Assembly (NCBI GenBank): GCA_030248225.1
Contig: JASANE010016018.1
Location: 48,504 to 112,503 of the forward strand
Reading direction: 5' to 3'
DNA length: 64,000 bases
Origin: Trileptium ribeirensis
Lineage: Eukaryota; Nematoda; Enoplea; Enoplida; Thoracostomopsidae
Position 1 is the first letter of the stretch. Each line of letters begins with the position of its first letter. The notes beneath the pieces were generated by a model. That model saw only the letters and a list, made by a program, of their open reading frames with translations, had not been told where the DNA came from and searched no databases. Of the stretch, positions 48,828 through 59,855 are shown one piece after another. A program made the position numbers and the translations under genes.

Positions 48828-48980
48828 CAAGCCCACAGAATTATAGAAAACAAGGATAACCAGTTATGCTGTATAGCCGCAAAAATATAGTAATTACCTA
48901 ATTTTTGTTAGTTTTGGCTCTGTCCAATCTGAAGGTTGCGACGCCGATAGCCCAAACGGATTTGTATTCTTTTCACAGTT
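48828..48980 (+). repeat. dispersed repeat, related to 36713-36866
   Basis: Shares AGCCCACAG, a CCGCAAA.ATATAGT stretch and CTGAAGGTTGCGACGCCGAT with the earlier copy. Non-coding. Confidence 0.5.
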
Positions 48981-49594
48981 ATATGTCGTTTCGTTGTGTC
49001 TATTTGATATAAAATAATATTGATTTGAGAAGGGGTTCTTCCAAATCCACGCTGATCTTTTGATATAGACATGCATAACTTAAATTAGATTATGTAAAAA
49101 AATTATTTGAGACTGTATTTTTGGCAGAAAAGGAAAATTTTAACATAGAAGAGTCATGTAATTTTGATCTCCTTAGTTTACATTTTGATACCGAACATAA
49201 CATCTTGAACATTGAACATAATATTTGGATCTAATGAGACAATGTTTATATTTTTATCTAATGTGACGATATAGGATTATATTTTATGTACCGCATATAT
49301 AGTGCGGTTAATAGCAAAAATGAGCAGATAGTAAGCTAAAATTTTAGATTTAATAAAATGTCATACCAATATGTGTGGTCGTATTATATCCAAACGGAAA
49401 ACTTGCAAACGAAAATTGACTGCCATCACCATATGCCCTGTTGGGACCATTGAGTTGATAATCACAGTATTGCTGGACAAATTAGATCGATGCAAAATAA
49501 AATTTTTTAGTGTGGCCAGCTAAGGAATTACTGACAAAGCTAATGAAACTGCTGTTGCGAATGGTGCATTTTCACGCTAAACTCGTAATCAGAT

Positions 49595-50935
49595 GAACCA
49601 ATTGAATGAAAACAATCATGGACTTCTGCACACAGTGAGCATTGGCTTTCAGCAATTTTGTATATTTAATTACTATACTTTCGTTAAACATTCCAAACAC
49701 AAGCGAATTAACGATCGGTGTAACTTAGAGATTCATGAAAGTACATGAAAGCTATGAAATCCGATGAACCAATTAACGTGAAAGCTATCTTGGACTTCTG
49801 CCCACAGTGAGCATTCGCTTTCAGCAAATTTGTATATTTAATTATCATACTTTTGTTAAACATTCCAAACACAAGCGAATCAATGATTGGTGTAACTTAG
49901 GGTTTCATGAAAGTACATGAAAAATATGAAATCCGATGAACCAATTACATGAAAGCTATCATGGATTTCTGCCCACAGTGAGCATTTGCTTTCAGCAATT
50001 TTGTATATTTAATTATCATACTTTCGTTAAACATTCCAAACACAAGCGAATTAACAACTGCTGTAACTTAGGGTTTCATGAGAGTACATGAAAGCTATGA
50101 AATCCGATGAACCAATTACATGAAAGCTATCATGGACTTCTGCCCACAGTGAGCATTTGCTTTCAGCAATTTTGTATATTTAATTATCATACTTTCGTTA
50201 AACATTCCAAACACAAGCGAATTAACAACTGCTGTAACTTAGGGTTTCATGAGAGTACATGAAAGCTATGAAATCCGATGAACCAATTACATGAAAGCTA
50301 TCATGGACTTCTGCCCACAGTGAGCATTTGCTTTCAGCAATTTTGTATATATAATTATCATACTTTCGTTAAACATTCCAAACACAAGCGAATTAACAAT
50401 TGGTGTAACTTAGGGTTTCATAATAGTACATGAAAGCTATGAAATCCAATGAACCAATTACATGAAAGCTACCATGGACTTCTGCCCACAGTGAGCATTC
50501 GCTTTCAGCAATTTTGTATATATAATTATCATACTTTCGTTAAACATTCCAAACACAAGCGAATTAACAACTGCTGTAACTTAGGGTTTCATGAGAGTAC
50601 ATGAAAGCTATGAAATCCGATGAACCAATTACATGAAAGCTATCATGGACTTCTGCCCACAGTGAGCATTTGCTTTCAGCAATTTTGTATATATAATTAT
50701 CATACTTTCGTTAAACATTCCAAACACAAGCGAATTAACAATTGGTGTAACTTAGGGTTTCATAATAGTACATGAAAGCTATGAAATCCAATGAACCAAT
50801 TACATGAAAGCTACCATGGACTTCTGCCCACAGTGAGCATTCGCTTTCAGCAATTTTGTATATTTAATTATTATACTTTCGTTAAGCATTTCAAACACAA
50901 GCGAATTAACGATTGGTGTAACTTAGGGTTTCCAA
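49595..50935 (+). repeat. 171-bp satellite array, 8 units
   Basis: The motif CTTCTGCCCACAGTGAGCAT ends its CTTCTG at 49628, 49800, 49971, 50142, 50313, 50484, 50655 and 50826, i.e. exactly 171 bp apart after the first step of 172. Units include CTTTCGTTAAACATTCCAAA and TAACTTAGGGTTTCATGA. Units around 50398-50480 and 50740-50818 share the same variants, indicating a 342-bp dimer repeat. Confidence 0.95.
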
Positions 50936-52175
50936 AACAACAGTTATAACTTGTTTTCTCTGTATAAAGAGTTTTCTGTTGAAATGATTGCATTTATACG
51001 TAGGAACTAGTTCATTCACTGTATAATTAGGTTTATGATATTTCAAAAATAGTTTTACAACTTAGCAATAAATAGTTGGTTTTATCCGCGCATGTAGAAC
51101 CGAAGAAAAATGTATATTTATAATAAAATTATACCCTAGGGACATTTAGTTATAAGCTGGTATAATGGCGATCTGGATCGGAATTATATTATGTTTTCAA
51201 CTTTACTGCAAGTAATATATTGTGTAGTATATTTATAGTTGGGTATGTTTGAAAAAATTGACGAAAACAAAATACGTCTTAAAATATATTATTGATTTGA
51301 CAGTAAACACTAACTCATGTATGATGTTGCCTATTTAATATTGGCTAAATTATTTAAAGAACTGTAAATATAAGCCCTCATGCCGAACAATTTAGATGAT
51401 TTGACATTTAAGTACAGGTGATTTAATTTCGACCATGGCTTTACTCAATGATCAAAGCTCAGGTCTTTATAAAATGTTTAGCCATTCCTCAAAAGTATTT
51501 CTAAAATTGTTTCCCTCAGCAAAGCCTACGAATTGAGAAATATGAACTCTTGTTAATATATTTATAAAAAAATGTTTGAAAATAGAAATACATATCAATA
51601 AGCATATAAACGATAATTTTTTATGTACAATTTGTAAAGTTTTTTTTATATTGTCAGGTACAAGCAAAGTTGATAATTGGAGCCACTGATGCTGTCAAGA
51701 ATCTTAAATAATCTGAATATCTTTTTACTCAGAAGCCAAATAAATTTCAACGCTTTATATTTTCAAATAAACTATTTGCCACAATTTATAAGCTATATAA
51801 TACCTTGGTAGGCGAATTCCAAACTACGAGCAAAATTGTACTAATTAAATACTAATTAATGTTTTCAAAAAAATAACGCAAAAACAAAAGTTAAAGAAGC
51901 TGAATATGAGATACTGAGCGCTATTAAAGCGGAAAAATTGCCATACAGGAAGCACTATAATATATTATTCGAAAGCGAATGGAAATTCGGTTGGGGAGTA
52001 GCCATCGCACCTTTAGTTTGAACATAACCAATAGTAATAAAAGAGACAACAACGGAACATATTTGTGTTACAAAACCCGACTACGGGTTATCCCACTCTT
52101 CTATAATTTACTGAATACTCAACATTAGTTTCGAATATTTGTATTGCACGATTTTGTGATAGAATAAAGTAGGTT
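50936..52175. other. AT-rich DNA, nothing recognised
   Basis: No gene, tandem repeat or RNA seen between the 171-bp array and the 28S fragment. Confidence 0.4.
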
Positions 52176-52618
52176 AGGAAGTCGGCAAACTATATGCGTA
52201 CCTTCGGGAAAAGGATTGGCTCTACGGATTGAGCTGGTCTGTGTGACGCAGGAAGCGGTCTGGGACTACGCCATGGCTGGGCTTGGCTTATCAACTCAAC
52301 TCGGACTATTGCTGGGGCCCTTGCTTTTAATGCTTAAGCTATCTAGACTTTGCTTGCAATGCCCAGTTCGTCCGTTGTTGAACAACTAACTTAGAACTGG
52401 GACGGACTGGGGGAATCCGACTATCTAACTAAAACAAAGCATTGCTATAACCGTCAGTGGGTACTCAAGCAATGCGATTTCTGCCAAATGCTCTGAATGT
52501 CAAAGTGAAGAAATCCATCCAAGCGTGTGTAAACGGCGGGAGTAACTATGACTCTGTTATGGTCGCCAAAGGCCTCGTCATCTAATTAGTGACGAGCATG
52601 AATGGATTAACAAGATTT

Positions 52619-52650
<32 letters not shown>

Positions 52651-52703
52651 GACGGTGGTAACGGGCATCGCGAAGTCAGCGCAGAAAGAAGACCCTGCTG
52701 AGC
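52176..52703 (+). rRNA. 28S rRNA gene fragment (pseudogene), domains IV-V region
   Basis: The sequence follows eukaryotic large-subunit rRNA in order: GGAAGTCGGCAAA, TTCGGGAAAAGGATTGGCTC, CAACTAACTTAGAACTGGGA, AAAACAAAGCATTG, GCGATTTCTGCC, GCTCTGAATGTCAAAGTGAA, GTAAACGGCGGGAGTAACTA, GCCTCGTCATCTAATTAGTG, ATGAATGGATTAAC, CTATCTACTATCTAGCGAAA and AGAAAGAAGACCCTG. It is cut at both ends: the rRNA should continue after GACCCTGCTGAGC, but AT-rich DNA begins. Positions that are nearly invariant in eukaryotes are changed, e.g. TTATGGTCGCC where TTAAGGTAGCC is expected. It is therefore a displaced, decayed fragment, or comes from a very divergent rDNA type. It lies about 25 bp before a dispersed element copy. 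Confidence 0.85.
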
Positions 52704-52724
52704 GTTTTATATATAATCCATTGG

Positions 52725-53095
52725 TACACAGGTGTCGATAGGCGGAAGGGTGGGGTGGTTACCGCTGAAGCCCACTACCCACTGAAAGCTCCACATTTCC
52801 TTTCAGCACGCTCGCGCGCTGCGTCCATAAATGCGTGAGGTAAATTTTAGCAAAATACGGAAAAATCGTGGAAAAATTCGCAATCATTACGCATAATTGG
52901 CCAAAATAGTGAAAACTGGGAAAAATTTGCCGAAATTGAAGAAACTTTTAGCGAAAGTAAGAAAATTTTTAGTTCCTAAACATTTAAGAATCCGGCCTTG
53001 TCCACCACCTCCGAGTAACTGCCACCCGCCCACCATCTACACCCCTCCGCCAACCCTACGGACCATCGGTACCGCACCTATGGCATAGTATCATT
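52725..53095 (+). repeat. dispersed AAATTGGG-core element, copy 7
   Basis: Starts CACAGGTGTCGATAGGCGG and ends ACCATCGGTACCGCACCTATGG; these ends are imperfect inverted repeats of one another. Between them lie a GC-rich head, an A-rich core (GAAAACTGGGAAAAATTTGC) and a C-rich tail. This copy best supports a terminal-inverted-repeat structure. Confidence 0.6.
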
Positions 53096-55258
53096 GCATA
53101 ATGGAGTTATAAAATGTACAAATTGCTAAAGAGTACTACTTATAAACGCTAAGAAATGTCTGTTCAATTTAACCAAGCTTAGTATAATTATGGTATTTTT
53201 TATACACAAAAATATGATGTATAAGAAGATGCCGCGACGATGACTAATTGTGATTACTTGGAACGATAAAATGGAACTTTATATATATTGTGCTAGTTAA
53301 CCTACAGGTGTCGCTTAATACAGTGGTTGAGCCGCAGGGGTTCCCTGTAATTGACTATAACGCGTTTATTATCAACTAATTTGTTAACAACAGTTCAAAC
53401 ATATTAAATGAATGATTTTAAAATTAATATGTAAGACTAAAATCTTGTGGAAATAAAAATCAGCGAGCCAAATAGTCTTTAAATTGTGAAGTTTCTGCGA
53501 TTTAAATTAGTTTCTGGTCTTATCAAACATAATACTAATGCATTTTCCTAACGACAAGTATTTTGATTTGATGAAAATATAGATTTTTCGTTGCTGAATC
53601 AATATGTTTAGGGTATAATCGCAGAGAACGGGAATTAATTCACAATGTGGTGGAAAAGTTATAAAATCTTCTTGTGCAGTGGGAAATATATTCATTTAAA
53701 ATAGGCACTGACTATAGGAATTGAACGGCAACGGCGTAACAATGTGCTAAATTGGTTCGTGGGTTAACGGCTTAAGGTTAGGATAACGCTTTAGACTATG
53801 GCTTATGCTTTCACATAAATGGGAGCAACTCCTTAACTGATTCAGCTGACTTCTCAACCAGCTGGTCAAAACAGTCCGATTAGCACATATAAATTAAACA
53901 TTTACAGTGATTTTTAAAATTTTTTGGTTGTCTGGTACCCAAAAAATCGAAAATGTTCTCATTGGTTTAGCTGTCCAGCTAACTAAATTACTTTCCGTCG
54001 TCTGTTTTGAACCTCCTCGTCAAGCTGAGTCGATTAACACCAACAATAGCACAGTATCTTTACAACTGGCAGATTTTGGGCTATGAGATTATAGGAAAGA
54101 CCCAACTAATTTGTATACAAAGGTGATGTCAGCCGACCTTACGTGGATATGTAGTCACCAATGTAATTGCTGTACAAATGGGTTTAGCAACCGTGCGCTG
54201 CTTACGGAATGCCTAGTGTATACAGTGATATTTTCACTGCATACACTAAGCATAGATCTAAGCTTATCCGAAGTCCTCATATTTTGATTGAGTAGACCAA
54301 AACCGTGTATACAGATCTCTTAAAATCCGACCCAAGCTGGTCCTGCTACTAAGACAGTATCAAATAAGGCTGCTAGGTATTACAAGTTGTCTTGATTATC
54401 CAAGTAAAAAAATTAGAACATAGTCGTCAGATTCCACAGATGTATTTAGCTAAATTAAATTTTTATAGTTGGTCACTCGTAAAACAGCAGTTGTGGCTTT
54501 AACGCACACTCTGTCGAGTCGAGCCACAGCAAGGAGTGTGAGGACAGCATCCGAAAGGTGAAGTCATTTATTACGTTCAAATATAGAATACTGTGAACAA
54601 TGACTTTAACGAATCAAGTTGGTATAATTGTAGTTTTGCCAGATAATGTCATTCTGCTAATATGGAATTATTAATTATAAGGGTATTTACAAAAGGGTAT
54701 TTCATTTTACATATATTCGAACATTTAAAGAAAACGCTTACATTCAAACTTGCACATTTTACCAGTGCCGTATGAATTTACAGAGTCAAACGAAGTAAAG
54801 TTTCAGCAGTACACAGCAGCATAAATCGAAAATAATACGTGGCGATTGCCAACTTAGATAAAACAATATAATTGCTTTATGGGTTTACGTTTAGCGTACT
54901 CGGCTTACATTGTATATTAAGTAATGAATTTACGTGGCAGCATAGCTCACATAAACAAGTTCTGATGCGATATATATACCATTAGCGCACTTAACATTAC
55001 AAACGAAATCACTGTAATCGAATAATCATAGCGTTTCTCAATTCTTACGCGTCGACAAAGTGTCCGACCAAAAGTACTGTATTCATTTATGCCAAAAGAG
55101 ATACAATGAATTTTCCTAAATTCACTTCAACCAAGTATCATTTTACTTACTATTTCAACGTCATATGAGCGCTGAAACATATTTTAATATCATTAATTTG
55201 CTTTTGTAGATTGCTTGAAGTTAATGTTTATATTTCAGGCTAAATTTTAAATTTCAGG
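53096..55258. other. AT-rich DNA upstream of the neuropeptide gene
   Basis: Presumably contains the neuropeptide gene's promoter or upstream 5' UTR exon, but I cannot identify either. Its right border is a possible splice acceptor (TTTTAAATTTCAG ending at 55258) just before the first coding exon. Confidence 0.4.
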
Positions 55259-55285
55259 TAATCTAGACGCATACTAATAGCAATA

Positions 55286-57451
55286 ATGAACGCAACTTGG
55301 TTTGCACCACTAATCGGCTTGGCAATTGCGTGTAAGTTTTTTGAGCTGCATTGTCATTTTACAGAGGCGTAGCAAAAGTATGCTCCGCCCGGCGGAAACA
55401 AAAACTTTTGCGAAGCCTACCTAATGATAGGAACCGTTCGCTGCAACACCGCACATCTCGCAAATTAGTTCTGAGCAACTTTGTCAATTGCAGCCTACAG
55501 TAACCTATAGCCTAAAACCTTTGCTATATGTGCTATTTAATGCACTTTATAAGTATTGTTAACTTTGACTATAGCAATCACACAAACAATTATTATAACT
55601 CTATATACGTCGTCATAAGGACGTGTAAAAACGAATCGATCTAAGATACGCCCATATATTTTAGCGCAGCAGCGGCAAAATTGTCAACGTATTACTTGAT
55701 TTGCCCGCAAACCAAAAAAATGAGTTGAGATCACACCACAGCCGACACAAAATTTTGCATTTTAGAATGTTGTATTCTGCCATTCCATATTTTTGGCAGC
55801 ATTTAAATAACCGGTGTAAAAGGAAGTCTTGCTTAAGGTATTAAAAATATTTTTACGTTTCAAAATTTTTAATTTTATTTTCTGGTTGTGACGTAGTGCC
55901 GCGGCTGTGCTGTCCCCGATGGTCGGGAGTACTTTTCGTGCGCTCCCAATCACCTCTTAACGCAATGGGAGGGGGCAGAATCTTTGCTCCGCCTTCCCCC
56001 TCGCTACGCACATGGAAAAGACGCCGTAGGAGCAGCAGTTCGGCTGAATACAACTGTAGATATGAGTTCACTATTAATGACTTAAACTAGAAGTGTTTCA
56101 AGCAGCATTGCATTATTACGCAGACTGCCGTTATTCACGGAAGTTAGCTCACCTTTTAATGAAAGTCCAGTGATGATTATATCATATACAACGATTATGA
56201 CCGTAATAAGGAGTTTGGGTATACTTTGGCTAAATAGAATTGATTTGTATACCCGTACTCTTAGAAGAGGCTAGGTCCTATTCGCAGGTAACTGTTCATT
56301 TCCTGCGAGTAAAATTGTCTTACTCTCACTTGTAATTACCCCTACTCCTACCACATAGTACATATATATTAACAAGAGATGAGCTACCCACTGGTAGTCC
56401 ATTTTGCCTAAAAGTAATTTAAGATTAGGTGCGATTAATTTAATGCGAGAGTTATTTAACTAAGATTAATTTTGCCCTACCTGCGAGTCATTTTTTCCTG
56501 CGTCCCGATACAAATTTTTTAACATACGAGTAAATTTGTCATACCTGCGGGTAATTTTTACTGATTGCGGCTAATTTTCTAATATCTGCAGGTAATTTTT
56601 ACTTATGGAAGTGTTATTTTTAATCGCAGGTAGGGTTAAAAGCGTTCCTATTTGTAGTTTCTCAAAATAACAGTACGGCTTTATTTTATCTTTTTGATAC
56701 AATTCGAGTAAGCATTTAGCCTGCCATGCTATTTAATAGAGTAACTAAAATAACGAGCAATGAACGATTTATACATCTATTTGAAGCTCGTCGTCTGCTC
56801 AATTGGTGTTGTGTTATTCAGAATTTTAACTCCATTTACCACTTGATGCAACATTTTTAAAACTGTCAATTTTTAAAATTTAAGCCGGATAAAAGTGACA
56901 GGCCAGTGGTGTGTGCTTAGTCGTTTGATATAGAGATATTTCTATTTTTAAATCTAAAAATGGTTATAAATTTTGTTCATATTTCTGTTTAGGAGTGAGG
57001 AATATCTACAAATACAGTGAACTTTTTTAATTACTACTATTTAGCAAAGTAATGCTGCAATATCAATTCACAAAAAAGACTGAGTTGTCTACAAGGTACG
57101 ATACAGACAGATTACAAATACAGTACATATATACAAATAAATTATAGGTATACAAATACATACATTTTTTCAGGCTGTATCTCACAGTCTTCAGGATCGT
57201 TGCTTTTCTCCAAGAAGTACAACGGTATTGTACCTGCGAGCCGATGGCAAGGAGTTGGTCTAAATGGCGACAATTTGGTTCAGGATATGACCGAAGTTAA
57301 ACGGGGCCGATTCGGGGGCAATCTCATTCAAGACATGACTGAAATTAAACGCGCAGGATTTGGTGGAAATTTGATTCAGGACATGACCGAAATTAAACGA
57401 GCACCGGTTGCACGATTTGGCAAACGTGCACCCGTTGCTCGTTTTGGTTAG
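55286..57451 (+). CDS. neuropeptide precursor (APVARF-amide and GGNLIQDMTEI peptides), two coding exons
   Basis: The secreted prohormone is encoded by 55286-55331 joined to 57174-57451, 107 residues. Exon 1 gives MNATWFAPLIGLAIA, then a GTAAGT donor at 55332; the acceptor is ACATTTTTTCAG ending at 57173, and the phase-1 junction creates a Cys. The N-terminus (hydrophobic FAPLIGLAIACCI) is a signal peptide. After KK, the precursor contains DNLVQDMTEV-KR, GRFGGNLIQDMTEI-KR, AGFGGNLIQDMTEI-KR, then APVARFG-KR and APVARFG before the stop. KR sites are cut by prohormone convertases and the C-terminal Gly gives amidation, so the products would be two copies of APVARF-amide and two or three related non-amidated peptides. 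The APVARF part is RFamide-like; the other peptide matches no family I know. An acceptor before 55259 suggests an upstream 5' UTR exon or a trans-splice site. Confidence 0.8.
55362..56012. mobile_element. possible non-autonomous hAT-like insertion in intron
   Basis: The left end CAGAGGCGTAGC and the reverse complement of the right end (CATGTGCGTAGC) match at 9 of 12 positions, and both are followed by related sequence (GCTCCGCC and GGCGGAGC). CAGxGGCGTAGC-type ends are common in hAT elements. The ends are GC-rich against an AT-rich intron. No 8-bp target duplication is visible, so the assignment is tentative. Confidence 0.35.
56283..56630 (+). repeat. degenerate intronic repeats of CCTGCGGGTAATTTTT type
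   Basis: Variants occur at about 56302 (CCTGCGAGTAAAATTG), 56480 (CCTGCGAGTCATTTTTTC), 56557 (CCTGCGGGTAATTTTTAC), 56586 (TCTGCAGGTAATTTTTAC) and, inverted in sense of use, near 56620 (TCGCAGGTAGGG). Spacing is irregular. Confidence 0.5.
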
Positions 57452-57842
57452 GAGGATTATGGCGAATCCGTAAAAGAAGCAAAATTTTTTGTATATTTAA
57501 AATTTATTTTTAAATTTATCAGGCCGAAATAAATAATAATTATGACGTAAGCAAGGCGCTGTTGTGAGCTAATGAGAATTGATAGTACTCAGCCGAAAAT
57601 GGAGAACTACTACATACGGAACAGCTCTATGTTATGAGGATTATGGCTTAAGAGGATTATGGCGAATCCGTAAAAGAAGCAAAATTTTTTGTATTTTTGA
57701 AATCTATTTTTTAATTGATCAGGCCGAAATAAATAATGATTATGACGTAATCAAGGCGCTGTTGTGAGCTAATGAAAATTGATCACTACACAGCCGAATA
57801 TGGACAACTACTACATACGGAACAGTTTTGTATTATGACAAT
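57452..57842 (+). repeat. tandemly duplicated 3' UTR of neuropeptide gene
   Basis: A 200-bp unit starting GAGGATTATGGCGAATCCG at 57452 is repeated at 57652 with few changes; the second copy ends near 57842. The first copy begins right after the stop codon, so the duplication covers the UTR but no coding sequence. Each copy holds an AATAAA (57528 and 57728), and another lies at 57844, so several polyadenylation sites are possible. Confidence 0.85.
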
Positions 57843-59855
57843 GAATAAAAACTATCTTTACAGATTTAGTTAAAATCACATGGCACTAAAAATTTGAACA
57901 GAATAAGCTTGTATTTGGTACATAATATAGCATATAATATTTCTAAACCACAATTTCAGGAAATATTTAATTTTAGAGTCTACAAATTATTTTGCTTTTT
58001 TTAATTAGAGGTAAGAAAATACTAGATTATCACTGGCTTTTGCCTGCAAATTTGGTGCTAACTAAACTGTGAGAAATTGTCACCATAAAAAATAAGATTT
58101 TGTTCCCATTAGATGCATATCCATCATTGAATTTTTTACAATTTATATTAAACGCAGTGTGCTGTAGCTGAGTAGATATCTATAAAGTATTATTCACATA
58201 CTTATACACGCGCTCATTAAAACTGTCAAGGAAGATGTATTACTGACTCACTTATTGGCTCGAAGATTTCCTAAGCAAAGAAAAAGGCATAATGAATTTT
58301 CAACTGAGCTACAACATTTTAGGCGCAACTTTACAAGCAAGATAATTTAAAATCTATTTGTTTTAAGCCTTGGCGAGCCCACTGTCCGCGAACGTTAACC
58401 GGAACATCTGTTTCAGAAAATTAATAATGTAGAATTCAAAGCGGTAAGGGCAGTACATCAGGCAAATTGATAGTCTGTCCTGACAAATGTTTCAAAATTA
58501 CTTTAAAAACAAACATTGCTAGTGCTACTGGATTTCTGTGTTAGCTTTGGATCATTTAGATAAAAGTAAAGAGCGACTGCTACTGTGACCAACAACACTT
58601 AATTGTAATCGTGAACATAGCTGAACTGTAATGTATTTTGTGCGTGTAATACGCAACACCATATATAAATATTTGGTAATCATAAGTTGTATTCATCGTT
58701 GCAATATGCTGCTGTTTTCCGTTCAAAATTGAGGCACGAAATGCTTAACGTTCGCAATAAGGACAAAATATGATAACTTCAGCTGTAGTAATGTGGTGCC
58801 ATTGTTTCACCGGTTGTAAGTCCGCATCGATCACCAATATGCTAGACGTGCTTGCTCAGTTTTAAATAGGATTATCATGTATGCAAATATATGAATCTTT
58901 AATGCAGTTAGCCAGACAAACACCACTGTACAGGATGATGCCTTTCATAAATAATTACGTTACCTGATGACCTATAATCTTTTACAGATGGGTGTATGCA
59001 TTCGGAAGCCTAAATTCCACATTGCCACAGTCCTCGAAATTCTGGTATAACCACATTTGCGTCCGATAAATATATGGACGCTAAGGTTTACGTGTGAATA
59101 TGGTGATTCACGTTCCGTAAGTCCTGCCTTTTGAGCCAAAATCTGACTAGGCAAAATGTGACAAGCAAGTCCGGACAAGGAACATATTACGCGGCCTCCA
59201 ACTATGTAATAAGCAAACTGGTATTGAGTATTTTCTGCAGTGTCTAAACAGCTACTGTGCACTTTACCCCTGAATTATAGGGTAAATTATATTATGAATA
59301 TCGTACTTTGATAATCAAACTACAAAACAACAAACTCTGTTCCATTATCTTAGATTCCTTTAACAGTCACGCAGCAGCGAAAAAATAATATATAGTTGTT
59401 ATTACAATTAATCATTAGGGAAAAATATATATTGTGCAACCGAAATGATGAATTGTGCAACCATATTCCCAGCTACTGTTGGTTTTAGGGTCTTGCATAC
59501 TTAAATGTGTGACTGAAATTTTTCTATTCCTCAAATGCTGAAATATGCAACCACTGATTTTGTAAACCTGATTTAATGAATTGTGTAACTGCGAATTTTC
59601 CCGTATGTCAAGATTGTAAACAGCAAAATTCTAGAGTCAAATTTATTTAAGTAGAAAATATTGCATCGTACAACAAACGTTATTGTCAAAATGCTTATTC
59701 AAGTGATAAATTTTTTAGAAAACAAAATATCGAAATGCCAAACAGTATATATAAAGCGCTTAAATTCAAATTCCGGGTCCTTCAATTCGTTCAATTTACA
59801 ATACAGCAACAAGGAAAGAACCAAGAGAGAACAAGAAAGCACGGCAGCAACCCCC
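57843..59855. other. AT-rich DNA between neuropeptide gene and satellite
   Basis: No gene recognised. The last part before the satellite (59805-59855) is purine-rich (AAGAACCAAGAGAGAACAAG) and unlike the rest. Confidence 0.4.

Larger units (their letters stand above)
42781..49594. other. 6.8 kb AT-rich DNA with diverged dispersed repeats, no confident gene
   Basis: Contains an inverted pair of repeats (43746-43900 and 46255-46410), a dispersed repeat copy (48828-48980) and a possible isolated exon at 44876-45058 followed by GTAAGT. No gene model could be built. Confidence 0.4.
55332..57173 (+). other. intron of neuropeptide gene
   Basis: A 1842-bp intron with a GTAAGT donor and a T-rich CAG acceptor. 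It contains a probable insertion with hAT-like ends (55362-56012) and a stretch of repeated CCTGCGGGTAATTTTT-like motifs (56283-56630). Confidence 0.7.

Noticed and set aside
49595..50935. 171-bp period suggesting primate alpha satellite
   Set aside because: Only the length agrees; the sequence bears no resemblance and the rest of the window is invertebrate-like.
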